DNA from: Paragonimus westermani
Lineage: Eukaryota > Platyhelminthes > Trematoda > Plagiorchiida > Troglotrematidae
Length of the DNA stretch: 64,000 nt
Direction of reading: 5' to 3'
Assembly (NCBI GenBank): GCA_008508345.1
Contig: QNGE01002682.1
Coordinates: forward strand, 42,264-106,263
The notes under the pieces were generated by a model. That model did not search any database. It saw only the letters and a program-made list of their open reading frames with translations, and had not been told where the DNA came from. Positions 49,301-61,288 of the stretch are shown here, piece after piece (the first letter of the stretch is position 1; every line of letters starts with the position of its first letter). The position numbers and the translations under genes were made by a program.

Positions 49301-50955
49301 TTTGTTGTAGCCCGTATGCATTAGGTGGTGATCATCCGAACGAACTATCAACTGGAACCACCCGTGGTTAAATCCGAATGCCGGAATCTCAGAATTAGCA
49401 CATGTCCAACATCGACAGTGTGCGGCATATTCAACTTTTTATCGAGCCAAACTAAGTTATCACGAAGACTTGAGACCAGAGAATCTCTATTTTTAAAGAT
49501 TCCCACTGCTTTCATCTAGATGGAAATAAATAGGATTATATTTATCTAACCAACTGCACGGTCAGCAGTACGCCAGTAAGTTTCATTTGTAATTGTTCAC
49601 ATACATTTTATTTCACTGTGGAAAACATCAAAGTTAGCAGTTCGTAAAAAGATATTGAATGAACTGGTAAAAAGTAACTGATGCCTCATGGTTCATTTGA
49701 GAATAGTGCCTCAGAGTTTTGATTCAAAATGTTGAAAACTTCTGTTCAGAAAACGACTTGTTATGGTCGGATAATCATCATGGTCAACGAGATCTCAGAC
49801 CCTCCCTGTTTCATTGTCAGGCATGTACTGTTGTACTTTACGAATGAATTGAGCACTCAGTTGCACTCATATGTTTAGTCTGACGTCTGGTGTCTAGTGC
49901 GGGACGAGGTGAACTGCATGCACTTTTGTTGAGTTTCTGACAGTAGTATATTTTCAAGGAGATAAACTTCGAGAGGTGGGAGTCAATCAAGTCATGAATT
50001 TTCTGCGGTGATATGACTAACTGCGATATTTTGAAGGAAGGGGCGTCATAGGCTATTCGTTGGGGTTTAAAGGAAGTAGGTTTCAAGAAGGTTTTCGAAT
50101 GATGACGACTTTGCGTAGAATCCTGGTGTATCTTAAGGACCCATTGATCTGTTGAGGGAATTAGTAATTTTGTGTACAGAATAAGATTCAAGGACTGTTC
50201 GCAGAGAGCACCAGGATTTAGAACAAGGGTAAGTGACCATTGGACGGGAATTGGAAAAGCACCCATATTTCAATTAAGTCACTAGGTCCTGGTGAGGAAT
50301 TCTACAATCGTTGTTCCTGCGCTAGAAACAGGTTATGAAATTGATCCGGGAAATGTCGAAATAATTAGCTGAAGGTTTGAAACCACACAGAAGCGCATCA
50401 TCGGAGAGGCCTTCAATAGTGCAGAAGCTAAATGCTCTGTGAACAGACTTGACAAAGCTGAACGCTCTGATAAGTGGCTTCCGCTCTTGGATCAACCGAA
50501 GTGACATGCACTTATGACAGATGAGACGAAAATCTTAACAGGTTGAGACTGTGGTTCGCTTATCTACTTTCCCCAAAACCAATTGACCCTTTGACCAACC
50601 TGTTCAGCAGAACATGCCGATTTTGTTCCTCTCTGGCTGTTCACGAGTGCCGAATCTACTGTAATTAGCAACTCAAACCCAGTATTGACCCCCTCTCTAT
50701 ATACACTTGCCCCGTCATCTCTTGCCTTCTGCTACGTACAGCTGTTTACGTCTAGCCTTCTTTAAACACCGCCAACATTGCAAATGGTTCGGATGGTCTG
50801 AAGAGGCTATTGCGTCGGAAGTGAGATGTTACTTACTGATAGGTCAAAAGCCGTTCAGAAATTATGAATACTGCAACGGTCTCAAGCACATTCCAACTAA
50901 TACCGTGACAGTATGGCTTATCTAAACTGACCGCTACTTACAAGTGATCGTAACT
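46390..50955. other. anonymous region with one longer ORF
   Basis: No recognised gene. The longest frame is 49,838-50,266 on the minus strand (142 codons), with LNLILYTKLLIPSTDQWVLK and ISPQKIHDLIDSHLSKFISL; no family was recognised and it could be an exon or chance. Other frames are 60-75 codons. No repeat was identified. Confidence 0.3.
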
Positions 50956-50967
50956 GTCGCATCACCA

Positions 50968-51045
50968 CACTTTCCAGCCGGCTCTTTTCGAAAACAGGTA
51001 CTTGATCCGAGTTTCGCTCTTCTTAAAACTCTTCAGTGGTGCTGG
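50968..51045 (-). mobile_element. SINE fragment retaining only the hammerhead-like part, copy 3
   Basis: On the minus strand the core is CTGAAGA (51,036-51,030), followed by stem II GTTTT, loop AAGA, AGAGC (51,029-51,016), then GAAAC (51,015-51,011). All five stem II positions pair (G-C, U-G, U-A, U-G, U-A). The cleavage triplet is changed (GATC instead of AGTC) and stem I is poor. The tRNA-like head is absent. The tail GTTTTCGAAAAGAG matches the tails of the other copies. Confidence 0.6.
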
Positions 51046-51274
51046 CTAAAAGTCTGTGGGAAGATGACAGCTGAGGTCAGTTGCAATTTGCACAAGACAA
51101 AACCCCTTCTACTTACCCATAATCAGATTATCGTTCAACAGATTTGGCGGTTTATGTGATTTCGACTTAAAGAAAAGTCCTAATCGCGGGATTATTGATT
51201 AGAGTTCACAGCACAATTACTGTGGTTCCCGTCGAGACGATCGGACAACCTGTTAACTAATTACAGATGAAAGT

Positions 51275-51510
51275 GTTTCAGAGTTCGAGTGTTGTAATTA
51301 TGTCGCGCTTAATGTGAGTTGAGTAACAGTGCTCAGCACGGTTGCTTCATAAAGCATGGTCCCTATCGTGGCAAATGTAGGCACTACCAACGAGCTCTAA
51401 TAGGAGCTAGCTTGGAGTCGGGTGTTTGTTGAATGGGGCTAAGAGAAATTTTTGTGAAAATTCATCAGCTGCGGTCGACCATGAGTGGTGTTCAACATAT
51501 GTAGACCCAA
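51275..51510 (+). mobile_element. tRNA-derived SINE, diverged copy 4
   Basis: Follows the family order: a tRNA-like part with TCAGCACGGTTGCTTCATAA, then GGCACTACCAACGA, stem II and the tail. The box B part found in copies 1 and 2 is deleted between GCATGGT and CCTATCGTGG. The core box is CCAACGA. Stem II is GCTCT, loop AATA, GGAGC (51,394-51,407), fully paired with a G-C closing pair. GAAAC is replaced by TAGCT. It cannot be active, but its stem II gives independent support for the fold. Confidence 0.6.
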
Positions 51511-54500
51511 CTCATCGGCACTATGATATTTGTCGTTTAGTGGTGCTTCACGTCTACTTGCTCACCAGACAGAAAGTCTGGCGTCCAGCTACACATCCAG
51601 AAGAATGATAAACTCGTTGACTTCATTTTAACTGTCCCCATTGAATCACCGATTTGGAACCACCTACTTGGATACATCATGCTCCGTTCAGCTGGATAAC
51701 TGGAGACATCGGATTATACGGACATTGGGGTTTTCATGAAATCCAACTCACAGTCGGCTGTCTGGAAGACGCAACACGGAGCGGTTGAGAATAAACTACC
51801 ACCAAAGAAAATGACTCGAACCAAAATAGTTTAGTTGAAACAAGCCTCCTGTATTTATTACAACGCATTATAATCTACCATTTTAACAAAAGCGCACCGT
51901 GATCCAAATGGTATTTGCGGACTCCATCTGATGGCGTCGGATTACACTACTCAGCAAATGTTACATACCTGTAAACTCAAAATGGTCACCTGCTCGTCCG
52001 TCCGCTATATGGTCCATGTCTTCATTGTCAAAATTCTGTGATATCCATCACTCCGCTAACAATTATGAACTAGTCACAAAACCGGCACTCCCCTTCAGCT
52101 CGAACAAAATATACCGATAGTTCACCAATTTCACCTATCCCAACTGCCGACATCGATCCCAAAATGATCAATCAATTACCTCGCTATGCTGCTCAATGTT
52201 TACAGCTAGGTTCTTACCACCGCGTTCGTTTCACCTTAGTGTTTAATGTGTAAATACATATCGGGGCGTCGTGCAGGAGTTTGAACGTGGCCTAACTAAC
52301 AACAATAAACCATGACGAAAATTACACACTCGCAAGTGAGTACATGGAGATAGAACTGATTACCAGCAAGTATGCAAGACGAGGGTTGTTAACATCGGTT
52401 GTCTGTCATTTCCGAGACAGACAGAGCATTTCTGATGATTTGGCGATGCTCGTAAAATGGGTGGTTGATCAGACAAGACCTTGGCTCACACCACAGGATA
52501 GCTCGTTCAAACCTCGTTTAGACCATATCGCCTACATTGACAACCTAAACGACGGATATGCGGACCAGCTTGGGATGGTTTATCTGGGTGAAAAAGAGAT
52601 TATCGCGCATCAGTTCCCCATCGGTTACATCTAGTGTGAACGTAGCATGAGACGTACCGCGCATAATTCATCAACAAAAAAGAATACACACAACCACATC
52701 CATAGCCTCCGCCTACTTTCAGCGTTCCTGCTTTGTGGGTCACATCATCCACTGTCGACGCATTTTAAACTAGCAAAACCCGAACAACGGCTATGGGTTC
52801 TGGCATTCGGTTGATATCTGTTCTATCGTCAGTAGCTTAACTTCCTAGTTGATGGCCCATCCCTCTCGGTAACCTAAAAGGCGACGATATTCAATATAAA
52901 ATAATCCATGAATCGAAGTCGGAATTAGCACAATTCGACAACACAATGTGGTCCGATAAGAACACATCTTCAAGTTAGAGTGATTCAACTTCAAGTCTGA
53001 CTAGGGGCGAGGCATACAGTAAAACTCGAGAATCGGTCAAGGTAGACAGTAGATTGCCAATAGACGTATTGTCTGTCAGATAGCATGATTACTCCAGGTT
53101 ATTTCATATTCGCCTCACCTATCGGTGTAAAACAACACAGTAAGGCTTAAGTGTATAAACTACCAGATGTCCAAATACGTATCCTCGTTGGTTAGCAAAT
53201 GTTTGAAAACAATTCCTGCAAGGAGGAACCAAAATGGCCTAAGTAGACTCCGCTGTCGAAAGTGTAACAGTCAGCATGCCAGTAGATTACCGTTCATTAG
53301 TACGTTAACTTTTCACCAAAGTTATGTAATTCCTTTATTAATTAGTCGGCTACTTAAACTATTTTTTGAAGGAAAACCCACGAAGGGTATTCTCGATAAG
53401 CATGCTGCGCAAATAGTTAGCTTTCTGCAAATGACTATCCTTTGTATGTCTGAAGAATTTGTCAGGTTATATGCTCTCGGCGAATAAAGAGAACCAGAAC
53501 ATACTCGTTGTGTTTCTCAAGTTCTCATCTAGGCAACGAACAGATTCAGCCTTACAAACACCCTATCTAGCCTCCGAAACCCACTTGTAATCAGTGCGGT
53601 GACACAAAGTCCATCCTCACATGGTTGAAAACTTCGTACTAGTTCACTTCATATTCGCAACTCAACACGTCGAAGGCTTGAGTCAAAAATAACCCTGAAG
53701 GGATTGGACGTGGTGGCAGGCACATTCGTACACTGCAATTGAATATCGTTATGGGCAGTGTAGCCAAATCAAGGTTACAGAAAGACTAATTATCATCCGA
53801 ACTTAAAAAAGCTGGTAAGACGAACCTCTAAATGTAAAAATTTTGACTTTGCTGAGTGTAATGTTCAAAAATTCTAATAGGAAGCCAACTTTCATCAGAC
53901 TGCAAGTTATCCAGGATTTGTTCCTGCTAAGGTAGTCCTGCGTCGATGGCTCTATATCGACAAAAAAGAGCTTCCGTCATCTGTTTGTCTGTTCACATTC
54001 AATTACGAACGTGAATCGAGGATAGAATATGTTTTTTATTCCCTGAAGTGGTTGATACAATGCATTCTTACTACTTCCCTGACATCACGCTTAAACACAA
54101 CCCGTAAATTTTTACTTCTGGGTAATAACTTTATTTTGAATCTCACGTGAACAAAGAGATAGGGGTCTGCTCATCACAGCTTTGTTTGTTGACAAAATAT
54201 GGCCTTGATAGTATAGCTGTCTTGACATGGCTTAAAGTTTAACATGTAGTTCCGCAATGGTGGATTGGAATTAAGTTTTCCACTAAAGTTGATTATATCT
54301 AATTTTTGAAGACGATTAGTTGCAACAACTTCTGTGATATCTGTATACGTATGTACACTTCACAAACGGTTAAAGATATGGTCAAACGAGTGAACACTTG
54401 TCACGTAAACTTAGACGTGACTTATCAGTTGCAAAAAGATTATCTCATGTCTGTACTGAACACCCTCCTCCCTCGTAGGAATAACTAACAGAACTGGTTT

Positions 54501-55320
54501 AAATGGTTTCTAAATGTATTGCTCCATTTAATCTTTCACCTATGTATCTCCATACTTCGAAAGTAAAATATGTCGATAGACATAATACGATACCAGGAGA
54601 GGGGTGGAGAGAAGACAAACATGAAGCTGTCATTCAATGACGACAAAACCTAGCCAGGGATCACGAGTCGTTCTGTCTACTTCAATGAATGAAACGCTAA
54701 TGCTACACGTTAACACAAATCTAACAGGCAACGTACCGTTGTATTAGATTAACAGATAGCAGCCTAGTGGCGGTAACGTAAACAGCATCTATAATTGTGT
54801 GTTATTGTAAAAGAATTGAGCAGAACCGATAGGTATTTGAACTCTGTTACGGAAATACTACTCTGTAGCTTGGCTATTTTTCACCGAGTACACGTGAACA
54901 TGCAGGCCGGACAGATTGTTGAAAAGAACACTGATTCACTACGTATACTTCCAACGTTCATAACAGCTCGACGACTCAAACCGACATGTTTGCAAGCGAC
55001 TGTTCACAAGTTCTTTTGCATCAGTCAACAAACAACGAGGGAAGGTAGATGTGGATAAATGTTAACATTTCGGTTGTTCTCTTCAGTCAGGACAGCATAG
55101 CATCAAAACATGTGTGACATGCGAATGGCAACAATGACAGAAACGATAAACGACTCGGCTTTCCGATAAATGAAGAACTGATAACAACCTCAAGATAGAT
55201 AACACGCCTGAATCGGCAGTCAATCATTACTCGCGGTCTTGCTCCGTGTGTATATAAACTGTTGAATCAAGCAAATTATAAGTTGCACATCCTTCTCATT
55301 TGGTCGCAGCTTTCGCATTC
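51511..55320. other. anonymous region with two unassigned ORFs
   Basis: Two plus-strand frames are longer than average: 52,344-52,634 (96 codons, with LAMLVKWVVDQTRPWLTPQD) and 53,167-53,487 (106 codons). Neither has a domain that I recognise nor convincing flanking splice sites. The rest shows nothing. Confidence 0.3.
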
Positions 55321-55324
55321 AGGA

Positions 55325-55495
55325 AGACTTACCAGCCAACCTGTTTCGAAAACAAGTACCAGACTCGAGTTTCACCCTTGTTAAACCTCGCCAGTAGTGC
55401 ATATCCTTGTCACGGCCTGGACCATAGCTCCGGCCACGCTTCATGAGGGAACCGTTTTGATCACTGTGTCATTGAACTCAGACTAGGCAAGCAGG
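55325..55495 (-). mobile_element. tRNA-derived SINE with hammerhead-like core, copy 5
   Basis: On the minus strand it reads a tRNA-like head (TTCCCTCATGAAGCGTGG, then GGAGCTATGGTCC as box B), CCGTGACAAGGATATGCACT, a core CTGGCGA (55,394-55,388), a weak stem II, GAAAC (55,373-55,369) and CTCGAGTC with GTC at 55,364-55,362. Stem I pairs GCACTA with TGGTAC imperfectly. The core has A6 changed to G, so cleavage is unlikely. The tail GTTTTCGAAACAGG is shared with copy 3. Confidence 0.7.
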
Positions 55496-55499
55496 TTGT

Positions 55500-58400
55500 C
55501 CGCTTTTGGAATAATACCTAGCCTACCCTCAAGTTATTGACCAACTCCACTGTTGTTATACGAATGTTTTAGATCTTCTAATGTCCTACTTTAGTGACTG
55601 AAGAAAGTAAACAGAGGTTAACAACTCACAACACCCATGTTCTTTCATTATTGGCTAACTGTCCCCTACCTTTGGACGGATATGAGCTGAGCGCTTGTAA
55701 CTCTTCCTTGTTCCATTTACTGGGCTTTCTGTGTGGTGCGATCAAACACAACATACTTAATGGTCAATAGTAACATTTTCAGATTGATTTGTTCTCACAA
55801 CAATGCCCACATCCGGGAACAATACATCTTGACAGGCCTTTCGATTAGGACAATGTGGAAATCGAACGCACTTAGGAATGACTACAACTCCTGAAGTTGA
55901 TATAACAAACTTAATTGTTCATTTAAAAAAATGCTGTTCCTCACTCATCCACTCATTCGTTCAGTCTGGCTGTCCGATAATTCAAACATGCAACAAGACA
56001 ACACTGCGACAACCTAGCCGAATTGCGCGCACGCGCACACAATGTCTGATTCGCACCATAACTCTCCTGCATATCATCTGACTTATTCCGGTGAGTTCCC
56101 ATTTGTGCGAAGCGGGCAGAGTGTCTACCCGTTCATCCATTCGTCCGGCAGACACGCGGACACATATGTATCTATAGTCCTGTCACCGGCCCGCATCAGA
56201 CAAGCAAACGCACTTCGAGTAGGCAGAAGGGCCCCACAACTTGACTGTCTGGATTTGACGTATGAGGACGGACAGACGCCGTTCTTGACCTTGTGTGTTG
56301 TTTACGGACCAAACCTCCGGTCTACGGACCCTTCACTGCCTAGAGGTATGAGTGATCCTAACCATAGACACTTTACAAACTGTGCGCTCAGGATAATGTG
56401 GTGGGCTACTGTGTCTGACAATGGGTCTGTGAGGTTGACCTCCCATTCCTCACAAATACCTCATTTGGATCACACCCAGCTTTTGGAAGCGGATCATCTG
56501 ATCCACACGCCACACTGTTCGACGGTCCCCCTATCTCATTTGATGTTGCTGGTTTGTTACTGTGGGCATGTTGATCTTCAGCAGTAACAAGTGGTTCAGC
56601 CCCCAGACAGAACAAAACGAGAAGACGGAAAAAGAAAAAAACGAGACATACATGAGAGGCATTCACATTTATTAAAGAGTCAAGAAACGGTGATGAGCTT
56701 GCATATGCACAATTATTTAACCCGAGGAACGCTTGACTTGCAAACCTCTCACGCCAGTCGTGCAAATATAAGTCATATTCGACTGAAACCTCTGATAAGA
56801 CAAGCTGAGCAGGAGACATTAAACTCAGGTACCTGTTTCATGTCATGAAATCTTCTCCGTAGTGAAATCTAACGCTGTACTCATTGAACCGCAATCAACG
56901 GTGACCGTTCAACACTTTCTTCAAGAGTCACCAGTAGCAGTACACAGTGCCGTGCCTCCCGGTCTTGTATCCCCATTGACTCCAATAGAATACCTCAACG
57001 CGGCTGTGTCTGTCGCTGGTTCGAATCCAGCCGAAGCCCTGACTTTTCACAGTTGGGTCTCGTCTAAAATCATAAATCTGCCACACTACTCATTAGTAAT
57101 CCAATAGAATGGTCTGTAAACCTATTAACCCTGTTTTTTCCACATGACTCAAGTGAAATCGCTTCGTTAACCCCAGGCAAAATTATAGAATAACAATCCA
57201 CGAACACTGTTAGAAAATCGCTGTATTGCACACCTTCAGCTTTCCAAGCTCAAAAATCCACCCAATGTGAGTACGACTCAACTCCGTGGGAATGCGCAAG
57301 TTTACACCCGTCCGATCCTCCTGTCACAGTGTGGTGAGAAACTGCATGTGTCTGTTGGTGTGTTTCACTAATGTGCCGGTAACCTGGTGGCATCTGCCCG
57401 GTCGTTCGACAAAGAAAACAGCCCAATTGTCTTCTTACGTGCATGCACAAACGCAGGTCCGTCCACTTACCATCGCAATGCTCAATAGCTTGAACGTCTC
57501 AACTGTTGCTGTAATCAGAGAGCTTGAATTCAACAGATTCATGACTGACAGCTATCCATAGCTAGACTGTAGGCTCGGGCCCAGGCATGTCAAAGACAAC
57601 GGAAACTGAGCTAGTGACCCAGTCTAAACCCTGGTCGTTAGAAATATCGCACATGATTACTAACTTCACATTATCCAATACAAGGTTTGGAGATATCGTT
57701 TTGAATCTACACCATCATGGCACAAGCGTTTGGGTTGAAAATATTATGGAAACAGTTTAAGTGAAAGCAAAAGGAACTCACTCGAAGCGCTACAGGGGGT
57801 GTGATTTATATAATGGCTCATATTATGCACTTCCAAAATTGGAAACCTTTCATTTATGAACTGTCTGCATGTTTACTGCATCCCTTAGCCGATCGTAGTT
57901 GGTTTCGTGTGAATAGAGCTCATGCTCAGATGAAAAATCTGATCATACACCCTAAATCGACATCGCCCCGGATATCAGTGCTGGTGAAGCTGAGCTACCA
58001 AACACCCTGTCGTGTGTTGATTCTAGGTTGTTGCGACTGCTTCTGCCAGGACTTACGCAGCCCGAGAGTGACCAAAGCAGAACTAATATTGTAAGTCACA
58101 TAGCAGCCCAAACCTTGTGGACTGTAAGTTTAAGACCTAGATTAGTTTCTCTTACAGTTCATCGTCATTCACTGTTTGTAAGCTTGATTTTACAGGAATT
58201 CGAATTAATTTCCTTGTTCATCTGCAGGCTGAGTGTACACTTCTCCGGTGCATTCAGAACTCAATCGGCCTCTTCTCCGGGTATGGTCAGACAATCCAGT
58301 CATCGTAAATTGTACATTATTTAGATCGATTAAAAGTCACTTCATGGGATTTTTTTTGTATTATACACAAGACCACATTCGCATTAGTCGACTTCGTTCC

Positions 58401-58515
58401 TTCGCATAACTTATCAGGTAGAACTGACAGTCCACTGAGATTCGAACACATCAATAAGAATACCATGCTCCAGTTGCAAGACACGGAGCAAGATTACATG
58501 CCGATCGTCAGAATT
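55500..58515. other. anonymous region with overlapping long ORFs
   Basis: A plus-strand frame at 56,042-56,587 (181 codons) and a minus-strand frame at 56,406-56,819 (137 codons) overlap by about 180 bp. Neither matches a known family; the minus-strand one has a hydrophobic run VCLVFFFFRLLVLFCLG that could be a membrane segment, but it comes from an A/G-rich tract on the plus strand. At 57,019-57,034 there is GGTTCGAATCC, a tRNA T-loop-like sequence, without a matching acceptor stem. No gene can be asserted. Confidence 0.3.
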
Positions 58516-58519
58516 ATAG

Positions 58520-59333
58520 TAGTTATACAGATTAAAGAAAACTTCCAGTGATTATGTACATCTGACCCTGTGTTGCACAGTTGTGAGAGAAAGTACAGTA
58601 ACGGGAGTGAAGATGAGATGAAACCAAACAAACAGTTCCGCTTCCGAAGTGATAAGAATCATGAGAGCATAAAGCAAAACAAGGCTGAGTCGAATGGAAC
58701 ACAGAATGGGAAGTATGACTCGAACATGATCAACAGACATACGGCAAACCCACCTCAACAAGTAATGACTTGCCAGCATTTGTACCAGATGGCTTAACCC
58801 ATTTCATCGGTCTGCTGATGAACATGCTGAATAGAAACTGGGACTGGCATCATGAATGCATGCACAGTGATCGCTTGAAGTGATCTGTTGGTGCCACCGT
58901 GACGTCAGATTCAGACAGATTGTCCTGGACTGCATATGCCATAACATTGAAAGAATATTGTTCGTATTTCCAGTGATTCACTTGGTGTCGGATCTTCAGA
59001 GAGTGACCCGAGAGACGAAGATTAGCATGAAGCCTTAGAGTGTGATTGAGAAAATGCGACGACTGATGCTACATTTTGTAGTTAGAGCTGAGCTTGCCTG
59101 TGACATGCTGATAGTATACTTGGAACTGGTTCAGTTTAAGCAATTTTTCCGAATGCGATTGTAGACGAGGCAGTAAGGCGTACGTTTATTTATCCCTGTA
59201 CTGTAGCCGTTCAATCGGTTGGATGTGTTTCCAATGGGATGGTGGACAATATTGTGTAGTCAACTGAAGATGAGAGAGTACCAGTGTGATGAACATCAAA
59301 GGAAAGTTCTCTAACTGGAAACCGTTAGACAAC
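58520..59333 (+). repeat. copy 2 of the 800-bp dispersed repeat
   Basis: Matches the reverse complement of 12,330-13,130. It contains a 12-bp segment (GATAAGAATCAT, near 58,651) missing from copy 1. The 75-codon frames on both strands at 58,552-58,797 lie inside the repeat and are not independent genes. At the right end similarity weakens after GATGAACATCAA (about 59,300) and stops by 59,333. The MATH-like coding segment next to copy 1 is absent here. Confidence 0.8.
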
Positions 59334-60485
59334 CGGGATGTGTTAGCAAGTTACCAAATATCGAATGGAAGAGGCGTCTATTAAATAGAAACCACATTGA
59401 CGTAAGTTTCATTTACAAAGTTGTATTACAACCTCACTTTATCCGAGGGCATCAGCAAAACAGCCCATGCTCATATGCGCCGTGAACTTAAGTTCGTTCA
59501 AAGTACCCGACGGGCAGATAGAGTCCCCACTATTCCGTTTGTCACACATCAAATCAGACCGAATTCTGGATGTATTGCAATCAGAATGTATGCATGATAT
59601 CAGTAGAGTTAGGTACTTCGGCAACTGAATAGCAATCATTCAAAAGTGGAATCAATGTTTTAAAGTGAATCTAATATCCTTGTGTGAAAATTAGCTCGGC
59701 GAATTTATATGAATTTTCATCACTGAGTGGCTTAAGTATGCTACTCATACGTAGCGAAAATCGACTGAACTCTCAGTAGGCTACAAACGCTGAGAATACA
59801 CACTCTTGTGATTAAGTAAGCAGTCGCTTGGTCAGTGAAAAGCCGTCATATACTACCCCGGTTTCCGTTGTCTGCATTGCCCTAGAGGGAGAATACTGGT
59901 AAGTCGTCTTGTGGGCATACACTTCGCTGTATTTTTCGTGTCAATACAGCTCACGCCTTTAGCGTTCGCAACCCGTCATGAGCCAGATCCGAAAGAGAAT
60001 GCGGGCCAACCTATGGAATATTTATAGTACCATATGGTGTAATGTAGCAATCAGGATAGAATGTGACCTGGAAGAAAAATCAAAAGATTCTATACCAAAG
60101 TTACTCCTTATGGAAACTGTTGATTAGATGAACTCTGCCGACATATTGCTATTGTCTGCCAATACTGAGCTATGTGAAATTGAAAACGCATCAGCTGACG
60201 ATCTCCATACATGAACCGGAAACTAAACAAAAATGGGATAGACAGGTTAAGTGTAGAAAGTAGTTGGGAAGATAATATTCAGAGGCAGCTTGTCTGACCT
60301 GATTGCTGTTGTCTTGCAAGATCGGATAGAGGCACACACTACTGTCACCGGCGTTTATATACGGTTGACTGTATTTGCGTGTACCGCCAGCCTACGTTGT
60401 TGTGTCTGTAGCGTGTACTTTTTCTCTTTCAAACCTATCAGACTTCAATGTCTACAGATTCAAATAGTTGCCGTTATTGTTGTTG
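59334..60485. other. anonymous spacer left of the CTA array
   Basis: No recognised gene. The last 25 bases before the array (GCCGTTATTGTTGTTG) are TTG/TTA triplets, probably a decayed edge of the microsatellite. Confidence 0.4.
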
Positions 60486-60863
<378 letters not shown>

Positions 60864-61288
60864 TATCGTTTATTTTGAAGAGCAATTTACACAACTTCTT
60901 GCAAAGAAAGAACAACCGGCGACACCAATATGGAATAAGAGAAATGGCAAGGGGAGTAAGCGGAAACAAGCTCACAGTCAAATGTTACGCGATGCGTAGT
61001 CGGCAACATTGTACATATAATGGGTCCTCGCATAAGAATGACAAGCGTTAATAGTTCAGGCATCAAAGAAAAACAGGGTAGGGGTGTGTGTCAAACAGTG
61101 TGCAGAAAATTGGAGGCACAGTATAGGAGAACTAAAAAAAAAAATTCGGTAAAGGTGAAGTGTTAAAAACAGTCAAACCCACAAAATCACAGGCTCTTCA
61201 GGGCACAAAGGTGCTATCACAGTCAAGGCTCACGCATCGGGACAGAATGTCCTTCATAGAGAGACGACTGTCAGGGAGGTGGCAACAG
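60864..61288 (-). other. likely 3' untranslated region of the R2-clade element
   Basis: Lies between the stop codon of the R2-type frame and the CTA array, 425 bp. In R2-type elements the 3' UTR is folded RNA bound by the reverse transcriptase to start target-primed synthesis. The plus strand has an A-run at 61,133-61,143. The exact 3' end cannot be set without other copies; it could coincide with the array edge at 60,863/60,864. Confidence 0.5.

Noticed and set aside
57010..57050. Possible tRNA gene (GGTTCGAATCC T-loop)
   Set aside because: The T-arm pairs, but no 5' acceptor strand complementary to CGAAGCC and no anticodon arm can be found upstream at the right distance.
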